DNA of 64,000 bases from DAISKN01 sp963716925. GTDB taxonomy: Bacteria; Acidobacteriota; Vicinamibacteria; Marinacidobacterales; SMYC01. Position 1 is the stretch's first letter. Every line of letters starts with the position of its first letter. Below the pieces are notes generated by a model. The model was not told the origin of the DNA. It saw nothing but the letters and a program-made list of their open reading frames with translations, and made no database searches. Positions 1-7,777 of the stretch are shown piece after piece. Made by a program: the position numbers and the translations under genes. The stretch is from positions 1 through 64,000 of the forward strand of contig CAVQUX010000020.1 in assembly GCA_963716925.1 (NCBI GenBank), in the 5' to 3' direction.

Positions 1-1
1 C

Positions 2-1042
2 TTCGACACCTCCCCGGAGCCCCTCCCCACGAGCGTCGACTACGATCGCATCGAGGGCATGTTGCTCGGGATCGCAATCGGAGACGCTCTCGGGAACACC
101 ACCGAGGGCCAGATCCCCAGTGCACGGAGGAGCCGATTCGGGGAGATCACCGGATACCTTCCGAACGATTACGCCGAGGGTCGGTCCGTCGGCGTTCCGA
201 GCGACGACTCCCAGATGGCGTTCTGGACGCTCGAGCAGCTGAATGCGGACGGTGGCCTGGTCCCCGAGCGGCTGGCCCGGCGCCTTTCCTGCCAACGCAT
301 CTTCGGGATTGGCTCTTCGGTCAGGGACTTCGTCCGCCGCTTCAGGGACGAGAAGGAGTCGTGGCAGACCGCAGGGGTGCCATCCGCCGGAAACGGCGCT
401 CTGATGCGGATCGCGCCGGTACTGGTTCCACATCTTCGTCAGCCCTCGCCCAACCTCTGGGCCGACGCGGCCATCGCCGCGATGATCACCCACAACGATC
501 GTTCTTCGACGGCCGCGTCCGTCGCCTTCGTCTCGATGCTGTGGCACCTCCTTGGAACGAGCCGCACGCCAGACCCCGCATGGTGGGTCGACGAGTTCGT
601 TCGGGTGGCGATGCCGCTCGAGGGGGAATCGCGGTTGAAGCCCCGCTTTGGCCCGCACGTCGGACGCTACGAGGGCCCACTGAGCCGCTTTGTCCAGAAA
701 GTCGTTCCGGGGGCACTGTCTCTGAATCGTTCGGTCGTGGAAGCCTGCGAGGAGTGGGGCTCCGGGGCGTACCTCCTCGAGACGATGCCGTCGGTCCTCT
801 ATATCTTGGCGAGATGGGCCCATTCCCCGCGCGACGCTTTTTTGCGAGCGGTCAACGACACGAAGGACAATGACACGATCGCCTCGATCGTGGGCGCGGC
901 CGTCGGCGCCCTGCACGGAAAGCGGAGCTTCCCCGAGGAGTGGGTCGACGGCCTTCTCGGGCGCACTGCCGAGGCCGATGACGGGCGAGTCTTCGAGCTG
1001 ATCGCCGAGGCAAAGGAGCTGTGGTGGGGGCCGGCCTGCTGA
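2..1042 (+). CDS. ADP-ribosylglycohydrolase family protein (5' end outside window)
   Basis: The reading frame is open from the first bases, so the true start is probably upstream; an internal ATG lies at 59. The family (DraG/ARH type) removes ADP-ribose from proteins or small molecules using two metal ions. The glycine-rich opening LLGIAIGDALG, the SDDSQM segment, GNGALMRIAPV and the late NDTKDNDTIASIVGAAVGA stretch (the DNDT metal-binding region) match the family in order. It ends about 230 bp before a helicase gene on the same strand. A role in reversing ADP-ribosylation is known for the family; the substrate here is unknown, and a link to the following accessory genes is only inferred from position. 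Confidence 0.85.
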   Translation, partial: FDTSPEPLPTSVDYDRIEGMLLGIAIGDALGNTTEGQIPSARRSRFGEITGYLPNDYAEGRSVGVPSDDSQMAFWTLEQLNADGGLVPERLARRLSCQRIFGIGSSVRDFVRRFRDEKESWQTAGVPSAGNGALMRIAPVLVPHLRQPSPNLWADAAIAAMITHNDRSSTAASVAFVSMLWHLLGTSRTPDPAWWVDEFVRVAMPLEGESRLKPRFGPHVGRYEGPLSRFVQKVVPGALSLNRSVVEACEEWGSGAYLLETMPSVLYILARWAHSPRDAFLRAVNDTKDNDTIASIVGAAVGALHGKRSFPEEWVDGLLGRTAEADDGRVFELIAEAKELWWGPAC

Positions 1043-1225
1043 AGAGCGGCTGGAGTCGCGTGACGTCTCGTCGAGGAAAAGGGAGAAAAGGATAGTCCTC
1101 GGCATCTGGAAATCGACACGATGGAGCCGAGATTCACCGAGCGCTCGTGAGTGCCGTCTGCTGTTGACCTTGGTTTGAGGGCACTTCACAAAAGAGGAAG
1201 CGCAGTTGCACCGGCGACACGTCGG

Positions 1226-1246
1226 TTTCACTATGAATAGGTGAAA
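1226..1246 (+). promoter_or_regulatory. Imperfect palindrome upstream of helicase gene
   Basis: TTTCA-CTAT and ATAG-(G)-TGAAA flank a central GA, forming a palindrome with one bulged base and 9-bp arms. It ends 26 bp before the helicase ATG and contains a TATGAA sequence that could be a -10 element. It may be an operator. The rest of the 230-bp gap before the helicase shows no gene. Confidence 0.3.
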
Positions 1247-1272
1247 TCGGAAGCCCCCTTGCTGACCCCAGA

Positions 1273-3174
1273 ATGTTGAACGAGTCCCTCCTCCAGGAAA
1301 TCGAAGACAGTATCCTGAGCCAAGGGGAGCTCTCCAAGCAGGACATCCTCGACACCTGGGAGTTCGGTGATGCCGACTACCAGGAGGCTCGAAAGGCGCT
1401 TCTCCATCGAGGAGCCGTCACTTCCGGTCCCAAGCGAACCGGCGGCCTCGCCGCCAAGAGGAAGCGGGACCATCCGACACCGGCCGACGAGGCAGCAGTT
1501 CCCCTTCTTACCGAGAAGTGGGAAGTCGAGGTCGTCACCTACCTGATGTATCTCTTCCAGCACGCGGACCTGGAGAAGCTCCTGGGAAGCCTGGTCTACA
1601 CCGTTCGAACGTCGCGCACCGCGATGACCGGTGAGGATCGACGGGGTACGAAACAGGAACTCGCCACGGCCCTCGTGCTCCAGCACGGGATCGACCTCCT
1701 TTCCAACGAGCAGATCCGGATTGCCGTCGGCAAAGCGTGCAAGATCAAGGTGCCTCAGCGTTGGCATCCGGGAGGACGGACCGCAACCGAGTTCGTGGCG
1801 AAAGCAGGGCTTCCCTCTCTTCTCGCCGGGCTTCCCCGCGACGATACGGCACCTCCTTACGAATACCTCGAGGGGCGATTCACGCTGAGACCGCTCGAAG
1901 ACTTCCAGAGGGAGGTTTCCGCGGCCATGACGGCGGTGCTCCGGGGCTCGGGAGACCCCTCGATCGTGAGTCTTCCCACAGGAGCCGGGAAGACCCGCGT
2001 CGCCGTCGAATCGATTCGGGACTGGCTGACGGAACGCTACGACCCCGCCACGATGGTTGTCTCGAAGGGTGCGGTTCTCTGGCTCGCCCACACCGAAGAG
2101 CTCTGCGAGCAGGCCTATGCGTGTTTCAAGCAGGTGTGGGAGGCCTCGACGCAAGTAGCACCGCTTCTTCTCGTGCGCTTCTGGGGCCGATACACGCAAG
2201 ACCTCGAACGGCATCGGGATGCCCTCGCGAAGGTGCTTCACTCCCCTTCTGTCCTCATCTCAACGCCGCAACGAGTGGTCAATCTGCTGAAAGGTGACTC
2301 GGCTCAGGCCCGAACGGTCGTCTCTGATTTACGCAAATCTCTGGGCACCCTCATCGTCGACGAGGCGCACCGGGCGGCAGCTCCCTCGTACAAGACGATC
2401 CTGGACGCCCTCGCGGCGGGAGGCGTCCCCGTGATCGGCCTGACGGCGACACCGTTTCGAATGGAGTACGACCCGAAGGACCAGGACGCGGGAACCAAAG
2501 AGCTCAGTAAGCTATTCCCCCGGCTGATTGAACCGATTCAGACCCTCGGCGATTCGGCGAGAGAAGTATTGCAGCGACGAGGGGTTCTGGCGGAACCCCG
2601 ATTTCAGACCATCGAGACCAACATCCCGATGAGGATGCCCTCGATCGAAAACCCGGATGAGCCGACGTCGGACGACCTCGAACGAATCGACCGTGCCCTG
2701 AAGATACGAGCCGATCAGCCGCGACGCCGGATTGCGGTCCTCGAGCACGTCGTCCACCTGGCCAAAGAGCCGGAAAACAGCATCCTGTACTTCGGTCCGA
2801 GCGTCGGGGACGCCGAGTGCATGGCGTATCTCCTTCGGGAGCGCGGCATCCGGGCGGCGGTCGTGAGTGCGAACACCCGAGACGTGACCCGGAGGAATCT
2901 CATCGAGCAGTTCCGGCAGCATAAACTGACCGTTCTTTGTAACTGCGAGGTTCTGACGACGGGCTTCGACGCGCCCCTGGTGACCCACGTGGTCGTGGCC
3001 CGCCCAACGGTGAGCCAGGTGCTCTACGAGCAGATGGTCGGAAGAGGGCTACGCGGACCCAAGTTCGGCGGCACCGAGACCTGCGTGATCCTGGATTGCG
3101 AAGACACCTTCCGCGGGGAGGTTCGTCCTCAGCTCGGATACACGCGGTTTCGCAAGGTCTGGCGCCGGGACTGA
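1273..3174 (+). CDS. SF2 DEAD/DEAH-box helicase with ~200-aa N-terminal extension
   Basis: The 633-aa protein carries a full SF2 helicase core: Walker A LPTGAGKT near residue 234, motif Ia WLAHTEEL, DEAH box near 363, motif III LTATPF, motif V TTGFDAP and motif VI QMVGRGLRG. The first ~200 residues are alpha-helical in character and not recognised; they may bind a partner or nucleic acid. The arrangement resembles stand-alone restriction-type (ResIII-like) helicases of accessory and phage-defence loci rather than a housekeeping helicase. A 236-aa protein gene follows after 41 bp and is probably co-transcribed. No nuclease or methylase domain is visible. Confidence 0.85.
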   Translation: MLNESLLQEIEDSILSQGELSKQDILDTWEFGDADYQEARKALLHRGAVTSGPKRTGGLAAKRKRDHPTPADEAAVPLLTEKWEVEVVTYLMYLFQHADLEKLLGSLVYTVRTSRTAMTGEDRRGTKQELATALVLQHGIDLLSNEQIRIAVGKACKIKVPQRWHPGGRTATEFVAKAGLPSLLAGLPRDDTAPPYEYLEGRFTLRPLEDFQREVSAAMTAVLRGSGDPSIVSLPTGAGKTRVAVESIRDWLTERYDPATMVVSKGAVLWLAHTEELCEQAYACFKQVWEASTQVAPLLLVRFWGRYTQDLERHRDALAKVLHSPSVLISTPQRVVNLLKGDSAQARTVVSDLRKSLGTLIVDEAHRAAAPSYKTILDALAAGGVPVIGLTATPFRMEYDPKDQDAGTKELSKLFPRLIEPIQTLGDSAREVLQRRGVLAEPRFQTIETNIPMRMPSIENPDEPTSDDLERIDRALKIRADQPRRRIAVLEHVVHLAKEPENSILYFGPSVGDAECMAYLLRERGIRAAVVSANTRDVTRRNLIEQFRQHKLTVLCNCEVLTTGFDAPLVTHVVVARPTVSQVLYEQMVGRGLRGPKFGGTETCVILDCEDTFRGEVRPQLGYTRFRKVWRRD

Positions 3175-3215
3175 TCGCTCCTTTCCGGTTCGACAGAGCT
3201 AGAATCTGGGGCGCG

Positions 3216-3926
3216 ATGCGCTACGACGCATTCCGAAACTCACTGCTCCTCGCCTTGAGCGAGGCGGAGCTTTACTCCTCCTGGGACCGGCCGACCGAGA
3301 CCATCGATCTCGAGACGACGACCCGGAGCTGGAAAACCGGGGTCGGAAGCGGTCTCGAACAGCGGGCCGAGCCGTTCCATGTCCATGGGATCGTTTCCTT
3401 TCGATGGGACCCGTTGGAGTCCGCGCGCACTCAAACGACGGAAGAGGACCTCGTTTCCGAGCTCTTCGGTCGCGATGACGATCTTCCCGAGACGATGCAG
3501 CGCGAGCTCCGCACCGATATCGTCCTTCGCGCGAATTTGCCCTACGCTTCCAGGACGCCGATGCCGGACCCGAGCACCTGGCGGTCCTGGTCCGCGTTGG
3601 TGGACGAGCGACTCGCCCCCTTTCTCCCGGCGGAAGTGGTTCAGCACCGAGGCCAGACCGTCATCGTCATGGGTTGGCGCGGAACGGTCGAAGTCGAGTC
3701 GCGCTCTTCCGATGACGGCGAGCTCTGTCTGAGCAGCGTGTCCCTCCCTTCGTGGCAGGCTGTCGTGCTTCCTCGGATTCGCGACGGTGCCGACGACGAG
3801 CTCGAGGGAGACATCGCGAAGCAGCTCGACGACCTTGCCGAAGGGCATCGGATTGCACTCGACCAGTGGATGGACTGCGTCGTCGAACTTCGCGGACGGC
3901 TTGATCTCGTCGATCCCGTCCGTTGA
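3216..3926 (+). CDS. Unknown 236-aa protein downstream of helicase
   Basis: The ATG at 3216 gives 236 aa; the open frame extends further upstream but overlaps the helicase. The protein is soluble and acidic, with no signal peptide or membrane segment. Visible features are a tryptophan- and acid-rich N-terminus (SSWDRPTETIDLE) and a C-terminal acidic helix. No family was recognised. The 41-bp gap to the helicase suggests one transcript and a common function. Third-position G/C is high, supporting real coding. Confidence 0.65.
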   Translation: MRYDAFRNSLLLALSEAELYSSWDRPTETIDLETTTRSWKTGVGSGLEQRAEPFHVHGIVSFRWDPLESARTQTTEEDLVSELFGRDDDLPETMQRELRTDIVLRANLPYASRTPMPDPSTWRSWSALVDERLAPFLPAEVVQHRGQTVIVMGWRGTVEVESRSSDDGELCLSSVSLPSWQAVVLPRIRDGADDELEGDIAKQLDDLAEGHRIALDQWMDCVVELRGRLDLVDPVR

Positions 3927-3992
3927 CGTGACCGACGGAATCGAGTCGATTCGATTAAGTCTCGTGCTTCCAACCGTATAGATTGGGCTCGC

Positions 3993-4048
3993 AGAATACC
4001 CGTTTGATATTCTGACCTGATTTAATGTATTATTTTTACGGGATAATA
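3993..4048 (+). promoter_or_regulatory. Two inverted repeats in the AbiEi-like promoter region
   Basis: AGAATA (3993-3998) pairs with TATTCT (4008-4013), and TATTAT (4028-4033) pairs with ATAATA (4043-4048), each with a 9-nt spacer, in an unusually AT-rich stretch just before the antitoxin ATG. Characterised AbiEi antitoxins autorepress by binding inverted repeats in their promoter, so this fits an operator. Functional assignment is inferred. Confidence 0.45.
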
Positions 4049-4054
4049 AATACC

Positions 4055-4634
4055 ATGAGAGCAGCTCACCCACATCTGAAGCCGGGCCGGGTATATCGCA
4101 CCCGTGAGCTCTCCCGTTGGGGTGCCAATACGCCCCGCCTCGCCAAACGTCTCGCCCTGCGAAGGGAAACTCGTTCGTCTGACCCATGGTCTCTTCGCAC
4201 ACCCCGAGAAGACGCGCTTCGGGCCCGTTCCGCCCACCGACGACGAGCTCATGCGGGCGTTCCTGGACGACTCCCCATTTGTTTTTACCGGCCCCGAGCG
4301 CTGGAACGCCCTTGGACTCGGAACGACGGCGCTCTCGACCGAGCGCCTCGTCTACAACTCGAAGCGTACGGGGACGTTCGAGCTCGGCGGTCGCCGCTTT
4401 CGCCTCCGCCGGGTAGCGTTTCCGGCGGCGCCGAAGCCCGAATGGTTCGTCATCGACCTCCTCGAGCACTCCGAACAGGCGGGGGCATCGCGCGGCGATC
4501 TCGTAGCGGCACTCGCACGGTTGCTGCGAACTGGGAGATTCGACCGAAGCTCCCTTCGGGACATGGCCGCTCGCTTCGGCACCAAGAGAACGGTTCGGCT
4601 CGTCGATTCCGCGCTCGCGGACGCCGCTCGGTGA
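4055..4634 (+). pseudogene. AbiEi-type antitoxin/regulator (frameshifted)
   Basis: The N-terminal part read from ATG 4055 (MRAAHPHLKPGRVYRTREL, then WGANTPRLAKRL) and the following part in another frame (EGKLVRLTHGLFAHP, FVFTGPERWNALGLG, VYNSKRTGTFELGGRRFRLRR, EWFVIDLLEH) together form one AbiEi/DUF6088-type protein of about 190 aa. The frame changes by one base near 4156, in cgtctcgccctgcgaag. These proteins have an N-terminal winged helix that autoregulates the operon and neutralises the AbiEii nucleotidyltransferase in a type IV toxin-antitoxin system. The toxin start overlaps the stop codon as GTGA at 4631. Either the antitoxin is dead or the extra base is an assembly error. Confidence 0.75.
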
Positions 4635-4726
4635 GCTTCGTTCACGAGGATCCGGACTTCGACGGCCTTGTCCGCATCGCCGCCCGTAAACGCCGGCTCT
4701 CCTCGTCTCTCGTCGAGAAGGACTAC
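4631..4726 (+). pseudogene. AbiEii toxin N-terminal remnant
   Basis: A GTG at 4631 overlaps the antitoxin stop. The first 32 codons read VSFVHEDPDFDGLVRIAARK... and end in SSLVEKDY, matching the start of AbiEii/AbiGii nucleotidyltransferase toxins, which normally continue to about 300 aa with the GSxxxxK and DxD catalytic motifs. Homology stops at 4726, where an inverted porin-like segment begins. The catalytic domain is absent, so no toxin can be made. The open frame continues to 4963 but has no recognisable content. Confidence 0.7.
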
Positions 4727-4729
4727 GAG

Positions 4730-4950
4730 GTGCGTCCTTCCGCCAGCGAGCTCGAACCGGTCGAGCGAGCCATAGCCCTAGACGAGCTCGAGCCGCAGGT
4801 TATCGGAGAGATGCCAGTTCACCCTGGGGGTGAACCTCCAGAACTTGCCACCCCGCAGGGCACCGCTGTCGAGGTCGATATAGGAGAAGCGCACGACCAG
4901 CTCGAAGGCTCCCGGTCCTCCCTGAAACTCGGGGCGCCGGGGATACGATT
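4730..4950 (-). pseudogene. Phosphate-selective porin (OprO/OprP-like) C-terminal fragment
   Basis: The minus strand encodes GAFELVVRFSYIDLDSGALR, then GGKFWRFTPRVNWHLSDNLRLELV, a stop codon in place of an expected tyrosine, then GYGSLDRFEL. This is the typical last beta-strands of the O/P porin family. Only about 70 residues remain, with no start or signal peptide, so it is a transplanted fragment. It abuts the truncated toxin remnant within a few bases, marking a recombination junction near 4727-4731. Confidence 0.6.
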
Positions 4951-4967
4951 CCCTAGTCGTTAGCACC

Positions 4968-5000
4968 AACACAGTGGGTGTTATAACCAACTAATTTGGT
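4968..5000 (+). promoter_or_regulatory. Paired inverted repeats before the wHTH-nucleotidyltransferase cassette
   Basis: AACAC (4968-4972) pairs with GTGTT (4978-4982), and ACCAA (4986-4990) pairs with TTGGT (4996-5000), each with a 5-nt spacer. The sequence is AT-rich and sits 15 bp before the GTG start of the wHTH gene, with ATACAAT as a possible -10. It is a likely promoter-operator for the cassette. Confidence 0.4.
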
Positions 5001-5014
5001 ATACAATCTCATCC

Positions 5015-5344
5015 GTGCTGGAGACGATTTTTGGAAGCAGAGCCGCAGCTCGGGTGCTCCTGTACCTCGAGAATTATGGAGAGGGGTACGCCGGCGGTAT
5101 TGCCAGGACGTACGCCATGCCCTTGTTTGCCGTGCAAAGGCAGCTCCGAAAGTTCGAAGACGGTGGCATCCTCACGAGTCGTCTGGTGGGCCGGGCGCGG
5201 GTGTATACCTGGAACGCGCGGAATCCGACAACCGCTCCACTGCGCAGGTTGTTGGCGGAGTCATTCAAGTTTCTTCCGGAGGAGGAAATCCGAAGGTACT
5301 ACCGGGAGAGACGCCGGCCCCGCCGTGCGGGCAAGCCGCTGTGA
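5015..5344 (+). CDS. Winged helix-turn-helix regulator (putative antitoxin)
   Basis: The 109-aa protein starts at GTG 5015. Residues 1-80 have an ArsR-like winged-helix layout: LFGSRAAARVLLYLENYGEG is not exact but the segment SRAAARVLLYLENY, the recognition-helix region PLFAVQRQLRKFEDGGIL, and the wing VGRARVYTWN are clear. The C-terminus is basic. Its stop overlaps the next gene start as GTGA, so the two are translationally coupled. wHTH proteins paired this way with nucleotidyltransferases often act as autoregulating antitoxins; that role here is inferred. Confidence 0.7.
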   Translation: MLETIFGSRAAARVLLYLENYGEGYAGGIARTYAMPLFAVQRQLRKFEDGGILTSRLVGRARVYTWNARNPTTAPLRRLLAESFKFLPEEEIRRYYRERRRPRRAGKPL

Positions 5345-5895
5345 GGATCCACCGCCGGCTTTCAGTTGCCGAGCTCGCGGCAATCGTTTCCGAAGCCCTC
5401 AATTCCGCCGGGATCCAGGCCGTGTTGACCGGCGGTAGCGTCGTTACGATCTACGCCGGCAACGAATGGGAATCGAGAGACCTGGACTTCGTCGTGGCCC
5501 GTGTCGATCGAAGGCGAATCGAAGGCATCCTGGCCGGGCTAGGTTTCCGAAGAGAATCTGTCCGACTCTTCTCGCATCCCAATCACACCCATTGGGTAGA
5601 CCTCTGCCCGTGGCCAATCACTCTCGGCGAAGAGTTCGTGGACCAGTGGGACACCCTCGAAACCGCCAAAGGGAACCTTGAAATCCTTTCCCCAACGCAG
5701 TGCGTCAAGGACCGACTCACGGGTTTTTACCATGCAAACGACAAGCAATCGCTGGATCAAGCACTGGCTGTGTTCATCAAGCACGACGTGAAGCTGGACG
5801 AGATTGAGAGATGGTCTGCCAAGGAAAGATCCATCGAGAAGTTTCGCGAGTTCCGCGAGGCGCTTCGCCGCGCGCGCTCCACTGGGCATGGGTGA
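5341..5895 (+). CDS. Nucleotidyltransferase (DUF6036/AbiEii-like), putative toxin
   Basis: GTG 5341 overlaps the preceding stop and gives 184 aa. The pol-beta nucleotidyltransferase signature is visible: GGSVVTIYAG near residue 28, then SRDLDFV with the DxD pair. The later segments HTHWVDLCPWPI and LSPTQCVKDRLTGFYHANDK fit the DUF6036-like group, whose members can transfer nucleotides to RNA or protein. The upstream wHTH gene is its probable antitoxin. The cassette looks intact, in contrast to the neighbouring AbiE locus, and lies next to an integrase remnant. Confidence 0.7.
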   Translation: MRIHRRLSVAELAAIVSEALNSAGIQAVLTGGSVVTIYAGNEWESRDLDFVVARVDRRRIEGILAGLGFRRESVRLFSHPNHTHWVDLCPWPITLGEEFVDQWDTLETAKGNLEILSPTQCVKDRLTGFYHANDKQSLDQALAVFIKHDVKLDEIERWSAKERSIEKFREFREALRRARSTGHG

Positions 5896-6009
5896 CGTCG
5901 ACTCAACCTGCAGTGTCGAACCACTCGGGTCAGCGCGCTCGTCGAGCCTGCACTCGGGATAAACAGCCTGGGGAACCCTACGGTTGCCGCTCCCTCGCCG
6001 CGCCGAAAC

Positions 6010-6355
6010 GCGGAGCCGGGGGGTATGGTTCCGATGAGGGCTTTCCCGCGCGGACGGGAAAACCCAGTTTTGAGGGTCATCCTTAGGGCGGAGGCTAACA
6101 GTATCTCGAGAGCCAGCGGAGACAGCGGCACTCGGTGCAGTCCATTCCTGGTTCGGTCTCCAGGGATCGTCCACCACATCGTGTCGAAGTCGATGTTCTC
6201 CCACTGCATCGAGAGCACCTCGGATCGACGCTGCGCTGTCAAAAAAGAAGAAGGCCAAAAACACCGGCCGTACGCGGATGCTCAAGATCGAGGCCATTCC
6301 AAATCTCCGCGATTTCCGGCTCGGTCAGGACCCGGTGCTTCTGGCGCTCGATCAT
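6010..6355 (-). pseudogene. Tyrosine recombinase/integrase remnant
   Basis: From 6355 the minus strand reads MIERQKHRVLTEPEIAEIWN, then GLLLF and, in another frame, LTAQRRSEVLSMQWENIDFD, TMWWTIPGDRTRNGLHRVPL and SPLALEILL. This is the start of the integrase catalytic domain, with the first catalytic Arg in the RRSEVL box. The frame breaks in a run of six T (plus-strand A) near 6241-6246. The N-terminal DNA-binding domain and the C-terminal catalytic HxxR and Tyr are missing. It marks the edge of a former mobile island; the left boundary of homology is approximate. Confidence 0.7.
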
Positions 6356-6380
6356 TCAGCCTTTCTACGAAGGCGGAGGC

Positions 6381-6848
6381 CTATAGCGCCCGCCGGGAGA
6401 AGGAATCCAGAGACTTCCGCCACCACTCCGCCGCCCGAATCTGCGTGACCTCGTCGGGAAATCCGTGTCGGGCAGCGTTTTCCCGCGGTATCTCGAGCCA
6501 CCCGAAATGACGAACGGTGACGCGGGTCTCTTCGCCGACCGAATCGAACGTCACCTCGACCCGCGTCGTCTGGCCGGGCGCGAATGCCGCCTGGCGCCAG
6601 TCGAAGGCGAGGCGTTCGCCGCGGCGCCATTCCCTCACCCGGCCAATCTCGAAGACCCTGCCTTCCGGTAGATGAGCGACCAGCCTCCCGCCCTCTTCGC
6701 CCTCGAAAGCGAGAACGCCGTCCCCCTCGGGCGTGATGGCGAAGAGCGGGTCGGGGCGCCACCATTCGCCGATCTCCCGGGTGAAGGCGTCGAAGGCGCG
6801 CTCCGGACTCGCCCGGACGCGCAGCGCCACGAGCACCGACGACTTCAT
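6381..6848 (-). CDS. SRPBCC/AHSA1-type domain protein
   Basis: The ATG at 6848 overlaps the ArsR stop as ATGA and gives 155 aa. ASPERAFDAFTREIGEWW, the central beta-strands (RVREWRRGERLAFDWR) and FGWLEIP fit the activator-of-Hsp90-ATPase-like SRPBCC fold, which forms a hydrophobic ligand cavity. ArsR-SRPBCC pairs are common and usually autoregulated; the ligand is unknown. It is the last gene of a three-gene operon with VOC and ArsR genes. Confidence 0.8.
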   Translation of the reverse strand: MKSSVLVALRVRASPERAFDAFTREIGEWWRPDPLFAITPEGDGVLAFEGEEGGRLVAHLPEGRVFEIGRVREWRRGERLAFDWRQAAFAPGQTTRVEVTFDSVGEETRVTVRHFGWLEIPRENAARHGFPDEVTQIRAAEWWRKSLDSFSRRAL

Positions 6849-7180
6849 TTTCTCCCCTCTCTTTCGAGGTGCGCCTTGAAAGAAGAGAGCTGGCGGGCCC
6901 ATCGGCGCTCCGTCTCGTCGGCCCACTCTTTGAGGCCGCGGACGGCTCCGGCTTTCAGCGAGTAGACCCGGACGCGCGCATCGAAGACCGGATGCGTCTC
7001 TTCGACGAGGCCCCCTTCCTTGAGCGCCCGCAGGTGCTTGCTCATCGCCGGAGACGAGAGGCCAAGGGCCTCGGCGAGTTCCCCCGCCCGCCGGGGCCGT
7101 TCCCGGAGGAGCTCGACGGCGCGGCGCCGGTAGGGATCGGCGAGCGCCGTCAGTACGCGATCCAGAGACGCGGTCGTCAC
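6845..7180 (-). CDS. ArsR-family transcriptional regulator
   Basis: The GTG at 7180 overlaps the VOC stop as GTGA, which argues for this start over the one 13 codons upstream; it gives 111 aa. The sequence has the canonical ArsR fold: LTALADPYRRRAVELL, the recognition helix LGLSSPAMSKHLRALKEGGL and a beta-wing DARVRVYSL. No paired cysteine metal site is visible, so it probably does not sense metal. It likely represses its own operon through the AT-rich site near 7661-7678. Confidence 0.85.
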   Translation of the reverse strand: MTTASLDRVLTALADPYRRRAVELLRERPRRAGELAEALGLSSPAMSKHLRALKEGGLVEETHPVFDARVRVYSLKAGAVRGLKEWADETERRWARQLSSFKAHLEREGRK

Positions 7181-7635
7181 CCGTACATCTTCGTCGTGAG
7201 CCCGCTCGCGCGATCCCACTCATCGGGGGTCACCTTCTTCACCGTCTGGCCGAACGTCCAGATGTGACCCTCGGGGTCGCGCGCGCGATAGGTGCGGTCC
7301 CCGTAGAACTGATCCGCCGGCTCCATGAGGATCTCCGCGCCCGACGCGCGAGCGCGCTCGCAGTGCCCGTCGATATCTTTCTCGAGCTGAACGTGCACCG
7401 ACTGGGTGTTCTTGCCGCCGAGGGAAGCCGGACTCTTGTGATCGGCGCTCCACTCGCTCCCGACCATGATCAGGCTCTCGCGGAAACGCATTTCGGCGTG
7501 GCCGATGTTGCCGTCCTTGTCGGTGATGACCATCGCCCGCTCGAACCCGAAGGCCTTTTCGAGCCAGTCCAGGGCGGACGCGGGGTCGCGATAAGAGATC
7601 GCCGAGGTGAGGCTGTTTCGTTTGAATTCCGTCAT
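7177..7635 (-). CDS. VOC-family (PhnB/glyoxalase-like) protein
   Basis: The 152-aa protein contains one VOC module: ALDWLEKAFGFE, DGNIGHAEMRF, and the late motif FYGDRTYRARDPEGHIWTFG. VOC proteins bind a metal and act as lyases, dioxygenases or antibiotic-binding proteins; substrate is not predictable. An AAGGAGAT ribosome-binding site precedes the ATG. It is the first gene of a tightly overlapping VOC-ArsR-SRPBCC operon. Confidence 0.85.
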   Translation of the reverse strand: MTEFKRNSLTSAISYRDPASALDWLEKAFGFERAMVITDKDGNIGHAEMRFRESLIMVGSEWSADHKSPASLGGKNTQSVHVQLEKDIDGHCERARASGAEILMEPADQFYGDRTYRARDPEGHIWTFGQTVKKVTPDEWDRASGLTTKMYG

Positions 7636-7660
7636 CGGATATCTCCTTTCTGATACGTGG

Positions 7661-7678
7661 CAATATTTACCACAATTG
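7661..7678. promoter_or_regulatory. AT-rich imperfect palindrome between divergent genes
   Basis: CAATATTTACCACAATTG has CAAT/ATTG ends and an AT-rich core in an otherwise GC-rich window. It lies 26 bp upstream of the ArsR operon's first start and is a plausible ArsR operator/promoter. The 142-bp divergent gap shows nothing else clear. Confidence 0.3.
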
Positions 7679-7777
7679 GCAGATATATTCCAGACCGGAA
7701 AGTCCGTCTTCCCGCGGACCAGCCGCGCTTCGGAAGGGTCTCAATTCGAGTAGTCTTACCAGCGAAAGGGAGCGAAC

